Notes: a model not told the origin generated them from the sequence alone. 64,000 nt of DNA from Candidatus Butyricimonas faecavium (GCA_944321125.1 CALUKD010000019.1:1-64000); one strand, 5' to 3'. Counted from the stretch's first letter, positions 25,395-35,537 are shown. Numbers and translations: made by a program.

Positions 25395-28166
25395 ATGAAA
25401 TGCAGATTTGGGATTATTGAGATTCTTTGTTTATTGGGGTACCTATCTATCGCGCTACCGATTCAAGCGCAAAGCCAAACACAGTTTCACCTGCAAGGGA
25501 ATATAAAAGATGCCAAGACAAACGAGTTATTGGAATTTGCAACCGTATTACTAAAGAATGATTCCGTGCAACTTTATGCAATCAGTGATTCGAAAGGAAT
25601 TTTCAGCATAAAAAATATTCCAAGGGGAACCTACTCCCTTAGCATCTCTTTTATCGGATATACCCCGATACATCAACTTCTATCCATCAAGCGGGACACG
25701 ACGATTGCAATTACGTTACAACCGGACAATGTCACGTTAAAAGACATCATTGTCACCGCTTCCGAATCCAGAGGCCTGACAACCTCTTCAAAAATTAATC
25801 GTAAGGCCATGGAACTCCTGCAACCGTCAAGTTTCACGGATATTTTGGCATTACTACCGGGTGGAAGGACGAAAGATCCTGCCCTAGGTGGTGTAAATCA
25901 AGCCCGTTTACGGGAAGTCGGTGTCTCCAGTGATGATTACGATATTTCATCGTTAGGTACCGCTTTTCTTGTCAACGGAGTACCCATCAACACGGATGCC
26001 AATATGCAGCACGTACTGGGAGCCAGTCAAAGTGATCACGATTACTACCGAAACAGCATGGGCAAAGGTGTTGATATGCGAATGCTGTCAACTGATTTCA
26101 TCGAAAGCGTGGAAGTGATCCGAGGGATTCCTTCCGTTGAATACGGGGAACTGACCAGCGGGGTCATCAAAATCCAACGAAAATCAGGAGCTCATCCGTG
26201 GGAAGCCCGCGTGAAATCAGACCCTGAGAGTAAACTCGTGTACCTAGGTAAAGGATTCGAAACAGAGAAAGGCTGGGTATTCAACTTCGGATTCGATTAC
26301 TTAAACGCAGAGATAGATCCCCGCAACAACCTGGAAAACTACAAACGTCTCTCCGCAACCACCCACGTGTCTCGGACATGGAAAACGAACACCCGGTCAT
26401 TATCATGGAATTTAGACTTGGACTACGGGCAATCCATTGATGATGAAAAAAGTGATCCGGATATCAGCTATAAAAAGATAGACAAATACAAATCCAGTTA
26501 TCACCGGATGTCCGTGGCAAACACGCTGAACTGGGTATTTACCCAATCCCCGCATTGGAGATACATCAACTTAACCGCTGCCGTGGACTACTCACTCAAC
26601 AAAATCAAGCAGACTAAATTTATTTCGCTAGACAAAGATACCCCTATTCCCGATAACATGGAAGAAGGCGAACACGACGGAATTTTTCTCCCCTATCGTT
26701 ATACCGCACATCTGGAAGTTGACGGAAAACCTATCAATGCCTACGTGAAAGCCATGAGTGAATTCCACTTCGATCTTTTCAGCAGCACCAACAAATTGAA
26801 GGCAGGAGTTGAGTGGCGGATGAGTAAGAACCTAGGCAAGGGACAGGTTTACGATTTAACACGTCCTCTTTACCCCTCGACAGCATATCGTCCCAGACCG
26901 TATGATGAGATCCCAGCGGATCACCTGTTATCATTTTTCATCGAGGACCGGATTGATATTCCTATCGACCAACACCGGCTGATCGTGGCCGGGGGTATAC
27001 GGGCCTTCTCCCCGCTCAACTTGAACACGGATTACCGGATGCAGGGTAAAATATACTTTGATCCTCGAATAAATGCACAGTGGAAATTCCCGACCCTATT
27101 TCTCTACGACCGGAAATTAAACATCCAGCTTGTCGGTGGCATCGGCTGGCAAAGGAAAATGCCCGTAATGTCACAACTCTATCCGGAAAAGATTTATTAC
27201 GACCTGACCCAATTGAACTATTATCACACGAACGCGGACTTCCGACGTTTAAACATGATGACCTATATTATTGATCCGACGAATTACGATCTGGAACCCG
27301 CCCGCAACAAAAAATGGGAAGTACGCCTAGATTTCGATTACGACAAACACCTGTTCTCTGTGAATTATTTCTACGAGAAAATGACCGATGGTTTCAGAAC
27401 AACCAATTATTACCGGTCTTTTCAATATAAAAAATACGACGCCTCAACCATTGACCACACGGCATTACAAGGTCCGCCGGAATTAAGCGATCTGACTTAC
27501 ACGAAAGACACGGTGATCAGCACGTACGGCAGAAACACGAACGGTAGCATGATTATCAAAAAAGGAGTTGAATTTCAATATTCGTCCAACCGTATCGAAT
27601 CCATCCATACCCGTCTCACGGTTACCGGGGCGTGGTTCAAATCAACCTACCACAATAGCCAGCCGGTGTATAGAAAGCCTAGCGTAATTCTAAACGGGAA
27701 GGAATTAAAATATATCGGATTGTACTTAGATGATGACGGATACATTCGGGAACAGTTTAACACGAACTTTATGTTCGACACGTACCTGCAAAAACTCGGA
27801 CTGAATTTCGCCACTTCAGTACAATGCATGTGGTTTACCGCACAAGAAAGCATGAAAAAGAACGGGGTACCGATCAAGTACGTGGATATCAAAGGTGAAG
27901 AACACGATTACACGGCTGCCGACCAAGCCGACATGGAACGCCAGCATCTAGTCGTAAACTATAACGAAGCCGCTTTCAAGCGAACTACGGTTCCCGTATC
28001 CATCAACATCAATTTCTCGGCAACCAAATATTTCAATCAAAAGATAGGGCTTTCTTTGTTCGTGAACAACATCTTGGATTACAATCCTAGCTATGAGGCC
28101 AACGGGGCAAAAATCAGGAGAAAAGCAATACCCTATTTCGGTATGGAATTAAACATCAAATTATAA
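25395..28166 (+). CDS. TonB-dependent outer-membrane receptor
   Basis: A 923-residue receptor. The signal peptide (1-25, cleaved near IQAQS) is followed by a carboxypeptidase-regulatory-like domain (about 30-112, with FISFIGYTP-type text). The plug domain (about 120-255) contains FLVNGVPIN and SVEVIRGIPSVEYGELTSGVI, and a 22-strand barrel ends in ..GMELNIKL. The substrate is not deducible. The absence of a SusD partner argues against a standard glycan locus. It leads an eight-gene operon with gaps of 12-26 nt. Confidence 0.9.
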   Translation: MKCRFGIIEILCLLGYLSIALPIQAQSQTQFHLQGNIKDAKTNELLEFATVLLKNDSVQLYAISDSKGIFSIKNIPRGTYSLSISFIGYTPIHQLLSIKRDTTIAITLQPDNVTLKDIIVTASESRGLTTSSKINRKAMELLQPSSFTDILALLPGGRTKDPALGGVNQARLREVGVSSDDYDISSLGTAFLVNGVPINTDANMQHVLGASQSDHDYYRNSMGKGVDMRMLSTDFIESVEVIRGIPSVEYGELTSGVIKIQRKSGAHPWEARVKSDPESKLVYLGKGFETEKGWVFNFGFDYLNAEIDPRNNLENYKRLSATTHVSRTWKTNTRSLSWNLDLDYGQSIDDEKSDPDISYKKIDKYKSSYHRMSVANTLNWVFTQSPHWRYINLTAAVDYSLNKIKQTKFISLDKDTPIPDNMEEGEHDGIFLPYRYTAHLEVDGKPINAYVKAMSEFHFDLFSSTNKLKAGVEWRMSKNLGKGQVYDLTRPLYPSTAYRPRPYDEIPADHLLSFFIEDRIDIPIDQHRLIVAGGIRAFSPLNLNTDYRMQGKIYFDPRINAQWKFPTLFLYDRKLNIQLVGGIGWQRKMPVMSQLYPEKIYYDLTQLNYYHTNADFRRLNMMTYIIDPTNYDLEPARNKKWEVRLDFDYDKHLFSVNYFYEKMTDGFRTTNYYRSFQYKKYDASTIDHTALQGPPELSDLTYTKDTVISTYGRNTNGSMIIKKGVEFQYSSNRIESIHTRLTVTGAWFKSTYHNSQPVYRKPSVILNGKELKYIGLYLDDDGYIREQFNTNFMFDTYLQKLGLNFATSVQCMWFTAQESMKKNGVPIKYVDIKGEEHDYTAADQADMERQHLVVNYNEAAFKRTTVPVSININFSATKYFNQKIGLSLFVNNILDYNPSYEANGAKIRRKAIPYFGMELNIKL

Positions 28167-28178
28167 CACCAATATATC

Positions 28179-29384
28179 ATGAATATGAAAAACAATTTTA
28201 TCATTTTCTGTTCGCTGATCATAACGATCTTTAGCATCCTGTCTTGTACGGATGACAACAAGACGGTTAATACAACCGAATTTACATTAAACACAACGTT
28301 CCCGGAAGAATTCGAAGAACCCAGTATATCCAATATGGTAGTAAAGTTCACTAACGTGAATACCGGACGGGTGACAAATAACACAACTTTTGCCAATAAC
28401 CAAATCCACGTAACCCTTCCGGAAGGGATATATCATATCAGCATGGAAGGTTTTATTCAATACAAGCGAGAGGGAGAAAGCCATGAAGGATTAATCCGGG
28501 GATATGAAGAATCGGTCAACATATCTGGAACAACCGCCTCTCTAGCAACTGAATTATTTATTAGCCAGACATCTTCCGATTTCATTATTGCCGAGATATT
28601 TTTCACGGGAACGGTAACGGAAGAAGGGCAACAATATGACGGAGATAAATACATTAAAATCTATAATAACACGGACAAAGTGTTGTACGCGGACGGATTG
28701 TCCATTGTGGGATCAGCATTCCAAACCGTGGACAAGCAAGATTATACCCCGGACATTATGAGAGAGGCTATGGCCGTAAGCTCTATTCTTACCATTCCGG
28801 GAAATGGAACCGAACATCCGGTTGAACCCGGAGGATATATTATTATCGCAGATAACGGGATAAATCATCAAGCCCAAAACTCAAATTCCATCGATTTGAG
28901 TAAAGCAGATTTCGAAATTTTCTATGAAGATAGTGATGATATAGATAATCCGGAAGTTCCTAATATGCTGACTCCGTATGGCAAATTTTTACTCCATAAT
29001 CGCGGTTTCAATAGTTACGCGATAGCTCGACTGGGAGACATCGAAAAGTTCTTACAGGACTATACTTATGACTACGAATGGATATTTGTCTTTGAAGAAT
29101 ACCAGATTCCTTGCGAGGAAAGTTGTTACAAAGTTCCAAACGAAATGATTGTAGACGCCGTTAATTTAAGTGTCAAATCAGAATTCCAATGGATTGTAAC
29201 TTCCCCCACGATAGATATGGGCTGGACCTACTGCGGGGTAATTGACGGGGATGAAAACCGGTACGGGAAAAGCGTTCTCCGAAAAACCTTCACGACCACG
29301 GAAGACGGAAGGGAAATTCTGCAAGACACCAACAACTCTACCGAAGATTTTACCCCGGAAGCCACACCATCATTGAAAAAATAA
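28179..29384 (+). CDS. DUF4876 lipoprotein, copy 1
   Basis: A 401-residue lipoprotein; Met3 is an equally possible start. The signal ends at the lipobox SILSC, then TDD. Residues 30-120 form a beta-sandwich-like region, and the rest carries the DUF4876 pattern (DYTPDIM, IPGNG...PVEPGGYIIIADNGINH, SIDLSKADFE). The conserved DNPEVPN block follows. Probably surface-exposed and working with the receptor 12 nt upstream. It is paralogous to the next gene. Confidence 0.8.
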   Translation: MNMKNNFIIFCSLIITIFSILSCTDDNKTVNTTEFTLNTTFPEEFEEPSISNMVVKFTNVNTGRVTNNTTFANNQIHVTLPEGIYHISMEGFIQYKREGESHEGLIRGYEESVNISGTTASLATELFISQTSSDFIIAEIFFTGTVTEEGQQYDGDKYIKIYNNTDKVLYADGLSIVGSAFQTVDKQDYTPDIMREAMAVSSILTIPGNGTEHPVEPGGYIIIADNGINHQAQNSNSIDLSKADFEIFYEDSDDIDNPEVPNMLTPYGKFLLHNRGFNSYAIARLGDIEKFLQDYTYDYEWIFVFEEYQIPCEESCYKVPNEMIVDAVNLSVKSEFQWIVTSPTIDMGWTYCGVIDGDENRYGKSVLRKTFTTTEDGREILQDTNNSTEDFTPEATPSLKK

Positions 29385-29409
29385 ACATTTAAATAAAAAC
29401 AAAAACAAC

Positions 29410-30609
29410 ATGATCAACAAAATTTCTTATGTATTAGCATTTATGTTATTCATCTGTACAGGATTTATCGCCTGCACGGACGATGACAAAGTTAAAATTA
29501 CAGAGTTTACTTTAACACTCACAGAACCGGAAGATTTGAATGTCACAAGCATATCTGATCTACATGTTACATTCAAGAATGTGAACACCGGAAAAATAAC
29601 AACAAACACGCTAACCGGAACCGAAGGGAAAATCACGCTCAACGAAGGCCTTTACAATATCACCGTAGAGGGAAAAATGAATTACATCGTTGACGAGAAA
29701 ACCGTTGAAGGACAGGTAAAAGGATATAAAGAATCCGTAAATATTGTCGGGGCAACAAGCACAGATAATATTAAATTATTCCTTTTCAACTCGAAAGCGG
29801 ATTTCGTTATTGAAGAGGTTTATTTCGCCGGAAATACAACACCGGAAGGGAAACAATATTCCGGAGACCAATATTTTAAAATATACAACAATTCCGACTC
29901 TGTTTTATATGCAGACGGGCTTGTGATCTTGGAATCAGAATTCACAACGTCACGCCAATACGACTACACACCAGACATCATGTCTCAAGCCATGACTGTT
30001 GCACATGTGTATGCAATACCCGGTAATGGAAAGGAATATCCCGTACAACCCGGAGAATCTATTTTGATTTGTGACAAAGCAATTGATCATACCGTTGCAA
30101 CACCGAATTCATTTGACCTGAGAAATGCAAATTTTGAATGGTACAATGACAATGACCGGGATGTGGACAATCCGGAAGTTCCTAATTTAGATATAATCTA
30201 TTCTTCCACCCTAACTATATGGACTTTAAATAATCAAGGTCTGAAAGCATATGCCATCGCTCGTATGGGTGTCGACAAACAAACATTTTTAAAAGATTAT
30301 TTATACGAATGTTCCTATGTCAATTCTGGAATCACCATGACAAGAAACTTCTACAAATTTCCTAATGAATGGATCATTGACGCCGTCAACATAAGCAATA
30401 AAGCACAATACATCTGGAATGTCGTTGACGCATCTCTCGACATGGGATTCACCTACTGCGGGGAAGTCGCAAGTGACAAAAACCGATACAACAAAAGTGT
30501 CCGCCGGAAAGTACTTTCCACCACTCCTGACGGACGCAAGATACTGAAAGACACGAATAATTCCACAGAAGACTTTGAGGCCAAGGCCACTCCGTCTTTA
30601 AAACAATAA
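29410..30609 (+). CDS. DUF4876 lipoprotein, copy 2
   Basis: A 399-residue lipoprotein with lipobox GFIAC, then TDDD. It follows copy 1 along its full length: YDYTPDIMSQAMTV, IPGNGKEYPVQPGESILICDKAIDH, VDNPEVPNL, and a near-identical C-terminus (DTNNSTEDF...ATPSLK). The two arose by tandem duplication, then diverged most in the N-terminal half. Likely an accessory surface component of the receptor. Confidence 0.8.
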   Translation: MINKISYVLAFMLFICTGFIACTDDDKVKITEFTLTLTEPEDLNVTSISDLHVTFKNVNTGKITTNTLTGTEGKITLNEGLYNITVEGKMNYIVDEKTVEGQVKGYKESVNIVGATSTDNIKLFLFNSKADFVIEEVYFAGNTTPEGKQYSGDQYFKIYNNSDSVLYADGLVILESEFTTSRQYDYTPDIMSQAMTVAHVYAIPGNGKEYPVQPGESILICDKAIDHTVATPNSFDLRNANFEWYNDNDRDVDNPEVPNLDIIYSSTLTIWTLNNQGLKAYAIARMGVDKQTFLKDYLYECSYVNSGITMTRNFYKFPNEWIIDAVNISNKAQYIWNVVDASLDMGFTYCGEVASDKNRYNKSVRRKVLSTTPDGRKILKDTNNSTEDFEAKATPSLKQ

Positions 30610-30628
30610 TTATTAAACCGACAAAATC

Positions 30629-32149
30629 ATGACTTTTCGTTTCATTCTGATTTTTAGTCTTCTTTTCCAGACCTTCGGGACATGGGCACAGGATAGTATT
30701 CCGGCAAACACCCGCGCACGGATTTATTTCTCCCCGACGGAGAGTTTCGTGTCGCAAATCTATGATAACCCGGCTATAAACTACTACGCCCACACGTTCT
30801 CCATATCGGAACTACAAATAGGTTGGGAACAACAGAATGCAAACAAGGCATTTTTGCCCCAATTAGGCTCGGAAGTTAGCAATTTTTCCTTCCACGCATT
30901 TTCTTACATGCCATTAGGAGAAAACAGCAAGACATGGGGAAACGCTTATTTTAAAAAAGGGAAAAGGGAAAAAGTAGAATGGAACGAAACGTCCGATTAT
31001 TTGACGGTATACCCTTACGTGGTCGCAGATTCGGTCGGTGGAGACATGGACTTTGAAGAATATTACTTTGCCGGGGGATACGCCCAAAAACATAAACGTT
31101 TCACTTGGGGCATATATGCCAATTACCGGGCTCTTATCGAGTACCGGAAGATCGATCCCCGCCCCAGAAACATTGTCTCGGACCTGAAAGCTTCCATCGG
31201 CATATCGGGTAAGCTGAACAAACGATACTCTATGGGGATCGCCTTCCATACCGGAAAATACAAGCAAACCAACGACGTGAAGTTTTATAGCGAGCTGGGT
31301 TCCGCCATTACCTATAATCTCAGTGGTCTGGGCATGGACTACGTCCGGTTTCGCAGAGGGGCCACGTCCCTCTTCTACGACGGTCACCGTTACGGGGCAA
31401 GCATTGAAATTTTTCCCCGCGACAAACAAGGTTTCTCCGGCTCCTTCGGGTATGAAAGATTCTCTTTCGAGAAGATTATTTCAGACCTGAACGATCTGCC
31501 TTTGAACACGTTGAATCAGGACGAGATGAAAACCGAAATTGCCTATACCTCTTTCCGGAACAAGCACCAGTGGGGAGTCCGGGCACGGGCAACCTATCAA
31601 AACCGTCAAGGGATTGAATCCCTTATCGGAAGTGCCTCAACCAACGTGTACGAAAAAACGGGCGAGGCCGAACAGTTATCCGTGAAAAAAGCAGATATTT
31701 CCGTTTCGGGAGTGTACGGGCAAACCAAAGGAGACCGTTTTACATGGTACCTGTCCCCAAGAGCCGGGTTCAACTCGTTCAAAATGGAATATCTTGACCC
31801 TGCCCGCCTCATGGAAGTAAACTATTTATCCGGCGGGATGAACTTCTTCGCCGCAACCGGATACAAAAAGCACTCTTTCCAGTTCGTTCTGGACGGGGTG
31901 TATCGTAAGAATTCAACAGCCGACTTGCAGCTCACGGAAATCAACCAAGAGCAAATCGCCCTAGCCGCAGTTTACAAGGCTTATGACAACCTTTCCGCGG
32001 ACAACTGGACCACGAATATAGAACTCCGCTGGAATTATTCCCTGCCTAAAAACAGGGGTATTTTCATCAAATTAAACTGGCAACATGACTCCAGCCCAAA
32101 CGACTTGCACCGGGAAACCCTGCAAGCACATTGCGGCATTGTTTTTTAA
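30629..32149 (+). CDS. DUF6850 outer-membrane beta-barrel protein
   Basis: A 506-residue exported protein with signal peptide (1-22, LFQTFGTWAQ). The remainder alternates amphipathic strands and turns, ending in an aromatic-rich strand and C-terminal Phe (HCGIVF), as expected of an outer-membrane barrel. It belongs to the Bacteroidetes DUF6850 group. In this operon it would be a second barrel beside the TonB receptor. Function unknown. Confidence 0.75.
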   Translation: MTFRFILIFSLLFQTFGTWAQDSIPANTRARIYFSPTESFVSQIYDNPAINYYAHTFSISELQIGWEQQNANKAFLPQLGSEVSNFSFHAFSYMPLGENSKTWGNAYFKKGKREKVEWNETSDYLTVYPYVVADSVGGDMDFEEYYFAGGYAQKHKRFTWGIYANYRALIEYRKIDPRPRNIVSDLKASIGISGKLNKRYSMGIAFHTGKYKQTNDVKFYSELGSAITYNLSGLGMDYVRFRRGATSLFYDGHRYGASIEIFPRDKQGFSGSFGYERFSFEKIISDLNDLPLNTLNQDEMKTEIAYTSFRNKHQWGVRARATYQNRQGIESLIGSASTNVYEKTGEAEQLSVKKADISVSGVYGQTKGDRFTWYLSPRAGFNSFKMEYLDPARLMEVNYLSGGMNFFAATGYKKHSFQFVLDGVYRKNSTADLQLTEINQEQIALAAVYKAYDNLSADNWTTNIELRWNYSLPKNRGIFIKLNWQHDSSPNDLHRETLQAHCGIVF

Positions 32150-32168
32150 ACCATAATATCTTTTATAC

Positions 32169-33053
32169 ATGGAAAAAGTAATCGAGTGTAAAAATATAAC
32201 GCACTATTACGGAGAAAAATTAATTTACGAGAACCTGAACTTTGAAGTTGAAAAAGGTAAAGTACTCGGGTTACTCGGAAAAAACGGAACGGGAAAAACC
32301 ACCATCATCAATATATTGAACGGTTATTTGAAACCCCGTTCCGGAGAATGTTACCTTCTCGGCGAGAACATGAATCACCTCACTCCCGCCACGAAAGCCA
32401 AAATCGGCTTATTACTGGAAGGTCACGTGCAACACACCTACTTCACAATCGAGCAAATCGAAAAATATTACCGGGCCTTTTTCCCGAACTGGAAACGAGA
32501 TGCGTTCTACGGTTTGATGGAAAAACTAAAAGTTGTTCCTCACCAGAAAATAAATCACATGTCATGCGGGCAGCGTTCCCAAGTCGCCCTTGGGTTACTA
32601 TTTGCCCAAGACCCGGAATTGCTTATCCTAGACGATTTCTCCATGGGACTGGATCCCGGCTATCGCCGCCTGTTCGTGGAATACTTGCGGGATTTTGCCG
32701 CCGGAGGAGATAAAACGATATTCCTGACCTCCCATATCATCCAAGATATGGAATTATTGATTGACGATTGCATGATTCTGGATTACGGACGCTTATTGAT
32801 TCACAAACCGACCCGGGAAATCATGGAGAACTTCCACCGTTTCCGTTTCTCCCTGAACGAGGGACAAGTCCCTGCGGAACATGAAAAACTATGGAACACG
32901 GAGAAAAATAACGGTCAATGGATCACTTACTCTTTCGAACCACTCGAAACTGTCCGGCAACTACTGGAATCAAAAGGTGTACAAGTGTCGGATTTAAAGG
33001 AGGAAACTTTATCCCTTGAAGACGCTTTCATCGGGTTAACCGGAAAATATTAA
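32169..33053 (+). CDS. ABC transporter ATP-binding protein, atypical motifs
   Basis: A 294-residue ATPase. Walker A is GKNGTGKTT (about 38-46) and the switch His is in LTSHIIQD. The signature reads MSCGQRS rather than LSGGQ. Walker B ends LLILDDFSMGLDPG, with Asp where the catalytic Glu normally stands. A C-terminal extension of about 75 residues follows. It pairs with the permease 26 nt downstream. The type resembles NatA/YtrB-like exporters or regulators rather than importers. Confidence 0.88.
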   Translation: MEKVIECKNITHYYGEKLIYENLNFEVEKGKVLGLLGKNGTGKTTIINILNGYLKPRSGECYLLGENMNHLTPATKAKIGLLLEGHVQHTYFTIEQIEKYYRAFFPNWKRDAFYGLMEKLKVVPHQKINHMSCGQRSQVALGLLFAQDPELLILDDFSMGLDPGYRRLFVEYLRDFAAGGDKTIFLTSHIIQDMELLIDDCMILDYGRLLIHKPTREIMENFHRFRFSLNEGQVPAEHEKLWNTEKNNGQWITYSFEPLETVRQLLESKGVQVSDLKEETLSLEDAFIGLTGKY

Positions 33054-33079
33054 TCAAAGAAGAAAACAACACTAAAACT

Positions 33080-33748
33080 ATGAACAAAGCATTACTATTC
33101 AAAGAATGGATTAAAACCCGCTGGATGTTTCTCCTGATGTTCGTGGTATTTATCCTCGCCATGGGGTACATTGCACTTCGCATTTCAAGTGCCGCCCGCA
33201 ACGTGGGTATGCCACACTTGTGGGAAGTATTTATCCTGAAAAACGTGGTTTTATTGGACCAGATAAAAGTCTTGCCGCTACTCGCCGGGATCATCATGGG
33301 AATTACCCAGTTTATCCCGGAAATGACAAAAAAACGTTTTAAACTGACTCTGCATCTCCCGCTTGGAGAGAACCGGATCGTATGCCTGATGCTAAGTTTC
33401 GGGATGGTATGCCTGTTACTCCTTTTCACGGTCAGCTACGGTGGTTTCCTGTGGGGACTATCCGCGGATTTCCCGAGAGAAGTGGTCGGGGCATGGTTCG
33501 CCACGATACTCCCGCAAGTACTATGCGGTTTCGCATCCTATCTACTCACGGCATGGATTATCCTGGAACCCGTGTGGAGTCAGCGAATCTATAACGCCGT
33601 AATCGGGTTATTGATCCTGTCATTATTCATGGTACAAGGCGTACCGGGTAGCTACATTTACATGCTTCCCTTCCTGTTCGGGACACTTCTACTTTTAGCC
33701 CTATACCCCAAAATCTCCATTCGTCACTTTAAAGAAGGAATGCAGTAA
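33080..33748 (+). CDS. ABC-2-like membrane permease
   Basis: A 222-residue protein with six predicted helices (near 14-33, 53-72, 103-125, 140-160, 168-188, 190-210) and a cytoplasmic motif after the second (PEMTKKRFKLTLHLPLGENRIV). That motif is typical of permeases paired with NatA-like ATPases in Bacteroidetes. It forms the transporter with the preceding ATPase. Confidence 0.75.
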   Translation: MNKALLFKEWIKTRWMFLLMFVVFILAMGYIALRISSAARNVGMPHLWEVFILKNVVLLDQIKVLPLLAGIIMGITQFIPEMTKKRFKLTLHLPLGENRIVCLMLSFGMVCLLLLFTVSYGGFLWGLSADFPREVVGAWFATILPQVLCGFASYLLTAWIILEPVWSQRIYNAVIGLLILSLFMVQGVPGSYIYMLPFLFGTLLLLALYPKISIRHFKEGMQ

Positions 33749-33768
33749 TACCATTAAATTTCAAGCAG

Positions 33769-34971
33769 ATGAAAATAAAGATTTTATATATCGGATTGTC
33801 CATTTTTCTATTATCATGGATTATCCCGTCACTCGTCCAATTAACCATGGATTCCTCTCCCCGGTACCCGTTCACTTATTACAGTTCTGTCATTAACCAA
33901 TTCTGTTACTTGGATCAAGACAATGATAAGGTGATAGGAAAAGACATGAGCGGAAAAGTTTACACGGACGCAGAATTCGACCGGGTGTTGCCCATGTTCT
34001 ACTATCGTCAGTTAGCCATGGAAAACGCCATTCCGGATTCCATTCAAGGGGTCCCCGTTGACCGGCAAACGATAGCCCGGAACAGCTTTTTCTTCTGGTA
34101 CAAACCAAAAGATAAAAATACCCCGGTCATTGAACTCTACCCCATGTTCGAATCCTGCTCGGGAAAAGTAGACCTTGAAAACCCCAGCGATATGTTCCGA
34201 CTGAAAGAGAACATCGAATTTATAGACATGGCTACCAACCGGGTAGACGAACAGAAATCCGCTCGTTTCCAGCAAGCAATGGAGAGGGCTGGTTTCACAT
34301 TCCCCGCGCTATGGGTCACCGGGATTCCTACAAGCCAGAAATCATACGATGAAGGATATTTCGCCTTGGATAGCAAGGGACATCTTTTCCATATAAAAAT
34401 GACAAACGGAAAACCTTTTGTCAAGGACACGAAAGCAAGTAACATCTCCTGTATGCTCCCGATGGAAATTGATAATCGGAGCCTGTATGGATTCCTGTTC
34501 GATACGAATCACACGCTCTACTATCTTTCCACGGACGGGTACCGACTCGTGAAAGTGCTGGAAAACGTGAATCCCGATAAAGACCGGGTTTCCATTATGG
34601 CCAATATGTTCTACTGGACGGTTGCCAAGATTTCCTCGGACGGGGAACATACCTACGCTCTGGAGAATAAAAGTATGCGTCAGGTCGACAGCCTGTTCCG
34701 CCCGGCTCCAGAATCCACGTGGGACAAAACACTACCTTACCTGTTCCCGTTCACGGTGGCCTTTCAAGATAGTACGAACAGTTACATCTATCCCAGAATT
34801 TCGGATTATTATTTCCCGTCTCTCCTGTTGAATATTATACTGACAATCGTTACTTTTGTCGTGTATCGTAAAGAAAAATCATACGGGAAATATCTTGCGG
34901 GCATCATCACCCTATTCACGGGAATTGCCGGATTTATTACTGTATGCCTTTTTGCCAAAATAAGAAAATAA
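33769..34971 (+). CDS. DUF4857 membrane protein
   Basis: A 400-residue protein with one N-terminal helix (about 5-22), a large extracytoplasmic domain (about 25-340) and two C-terminal helices (about 345-365 and 372-395). The sequence style, including MPMFYYRQLAMENAIPDS, fits DUF4857. In this operon it probably adds a periplasmic part to the ABC complex. Function is not established. Confidence 0.75.
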   Translation: MKIKILYIGLSIFLLSWIIPSLVQLTMDSSPRYPFTYYSSVINQFCYLDQDNDKVIGKDMSGKVYTDAEFDRVLPMFYYRQLAMENAIPDSIQGVPVDRQTIARNSFFFWYKPKDKNTPVIELYPMFESCSGKVDLENPSDMFRLKENIEFIDMATNRVDEQKSARFQQAMERAGFTFPALWVTGIPTSQKSYDEGYFALDSKGHLFHIKMTNGKPFVKDTKASNISCMLPMEIDNRSLYGFLFDTNHTLYYLSTDGYRLVKVLENVNPDKDRVSIMANMFYWTVAKISSDGEHTYALENKSMRQVDSLFRPAPESTWDKTLPYLFPFTVAFQDSTNSYIYPRISDYYFPSLLLNIILTIVTFVVYRKEKSYGKYLAGIITLFTGIAGFITVCLFAKIRK

Positions 34972-34991
34972 CATTAAATAAATATATCGTC

Positions 34992-35537
34992 ATGAAAAGA
35001 AGTACATTCATTTTTATTATCGCTTGTATCGCAACCCTTTCCATCGTGGGATGCAAAAACACCAACAAGAAAACACAGCAGGAGAATACTACCGAAATAT
35101 CCTTGGCATCCAAAGCATTGGACGTTAATGGCCTTCTGAACGTGGCCGAGCAACAACTTAATGACACGGTCGTTCTGAAAGGCATCGTGAAACACACCTG
35201 CTCCCACTCCGGACGTCGCTGTTTCATTGCAGATTCCACGGGTAAACTTACCATTCGTGTTGAGGCCGGTGGTAACATTCAGTCTTTCAACAAAGAGTTG
35301 GTCAACTCCGAAATTGTTGTGACCGGGGTGTTACAGGAACAACGCCTGTCACAGGAATACATCGATAACTGGGAAAAAGAAGTCGCAGAAGAAGAGGCTA
35401 AAGGAGACAAAGATGCCGACCACTGCGACTCAGAGAAGAACAGTATTCAACAAATGCGGGAATGGATGAAAAACCATAATAAAAACTTCTATTCCATCTA
35501 CTATGTAAACGGTATCGATTACGAGATACTAAAATAA
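34992..35537 (+). CDS. Lipoprotein with OB-like fold and Cys/His motif
   Basis: A lipoprotein of 181 residues from the ATG at 34992, chosen because a signal and lipobox (LSIVGC) follow directly; upstream ATG 34944 overlaps the previous gene. Residues about 55-120 look like an OB-fold (GIVKHTCSHSGRRCFIADSTG, then VVTGVLQEQRLS). The HTCSHSGRRC element places one His and two Cys within ten residues, and a later DHC adds more, so metal or heme binding is plausible. It is the last gene of the operon. Confidence 0.7.
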   Translation: MKRSTFIFIIACIATLSIVGCKNTNKKTQQENTTEISLASKALDVNGLLNVAEQQLNDTVVLKGIVKHTCSHSGRRCFIADSTGKLTIRVEAGGNIQSFNKELVNSEIVVTGVLQEQRLSQEYIDNWEKEVAEEEAKGDKDADHCDSEKNSIQQMREWMKNHNKNFYSIYYVNGIDYEILK

